A stretch of 24,476 bases of DNA. Origin: UBA1858 sp964636225 (GTDB lineage Bacteria > Pseudomonadota > Gammaproteobacteria > UBA4575). The stretch covers positions 1-24,476 of the forward strand of contig CAZWQM010000022.1 of NCBI GenBank assembly GCA_964636225.1. The letters run 5' to 3'. Numbering within the stretch: the first letter of the stretch is position 1; every line of letters begins with the position of its first letter. Below the pieces are notes generated by a model, which was not told the DNA's origin, ran no database searches, and was given only the letters and a program-made list of their open reading frames with translations. Below, in pieces: positions 24,311-24,476 of this stretch. Both the position numbers and the translations under genes were made by a program.

Positions 24311-24410
24311 GCCTATTCGGTAAAATATTTTTAAAAAAAACTATGGGTTGGATATTTTGTCGCATATAAACGACGCAACATTAATATAGTACTGGAATTG
24401 GATTGATTGA

Positions 24411-24476
24411 ATGGAAAATCCACTTGATGCACGTACTCAGCATCTATTTCGAGTGCTGGTAAAAAATTATATCAAT
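24411..24476 (+). CDS. hrcA: Heat-inducible transcription repressor HrcA, 5' end only
   Basis: Twenty-two codons are visible before the window ends. They read MENPLDARTQHLFRVLVKNY then IN, which matches the HrcA N-terminus (small helix before the winged-helix domain, pattern L..R.Q.LL..LV..YI). HrcA represses class I heat-shock genes through CIRCE and senses GroEL availability. The upstream CIRCE operator strongly supports the call despite the short length. The leader of about 100 bases lacks a strong Shine-Dalgarno. Confidence 0.85.
   Translation, partial: MENPLDARTQHLFRVLVKNYIN

Noticed and set aside
1..24476. CRISPR arrays, insertion sequences, prophage or integrase genes at the tRNAs
   Set aside because: No spaced direct repeats, transposase or integrase motifs were seen; the tRNA genes are followed by ppiD, not an integrated element.

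Overview
The window looks like chromosomal core from a gammaproteobacterium, moderately AT-rich by eye. I judge this from gene content and order: tRNA-Val/tRNA-Asp then ppiD, a yafS-like methyltransferase with rnhA and dnaQ, and a smpB / ratA-ratB / bamE-recN-nadK / hrcA neighbourhood. I cannot name a genus. There is no phage, insertion sequence or CRISPR array.

Layout. 1-190: the end of tRNA-Val, a complete tRNA-Asp and a hairpin. 240-4192: ppiD (periplasmic chaperone) and a dicarboxylate/amino-acid symporter on +, facing fabI on -. 4269-10499: a four-gene + operon for an oligopeptide-type ABC importer (substrate-binding lipoprotein, two permeases, a double ATPase). 10503-13534: a - strand Ser/Thr phosphorylation cassette: membrane kinase, PP2C phosphatase, FHA protein. 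13762-15688: methyltransferase, rnhA, dnaQ on +. smpB lies on -; a sodium-dependent (NSS) transporter, ratA and ratB lie on +. 18746-20888: mepK and a broken ldtD on -. 21207-24186: nadK-recN-bamE on -. The window ends in the first 22 codons of hrcA, behind a CIRCE operator.

How the genes work together. PpiD, BamE, MepK and the former LdtD all act on the envelope (protein folding, outer-membrane assembly, peptidoglycan 3-3 crosslinks). SmpB, HrcA and PpiD belong to quality control and stress response. RnhA, DnaQ and RecN belong to DNA maintenance. The kinase/PP2C/FHA trio is a closed phospho-threonine signalling module with no type VI secretion genes beside it in this window.

The most notable observations are disrupted genes. 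The PP2C gene carries what reads as a one-base deletion exactly inside its DGMGG metal-binding motif, although the rest of the protein is well conserved. ldtD has both a frameshift near its N-terminus and an in-frame TAA inside its peptidoglycan-binding domain, while the neighbouring mepK is intact. Other points are a substrate-binding protein with both a lipobox and a C-terminal membrane helix, a compensated variant of the CIRCE operator overlapping the hrcA promoter, a possibly leaderless smpB, and three convergent gene pairs whose stop codons touch or overlap. I did not find a clearly new system; the phospho-signalling cassette and the membrane-tethered ABC importer are the nearest candidates.
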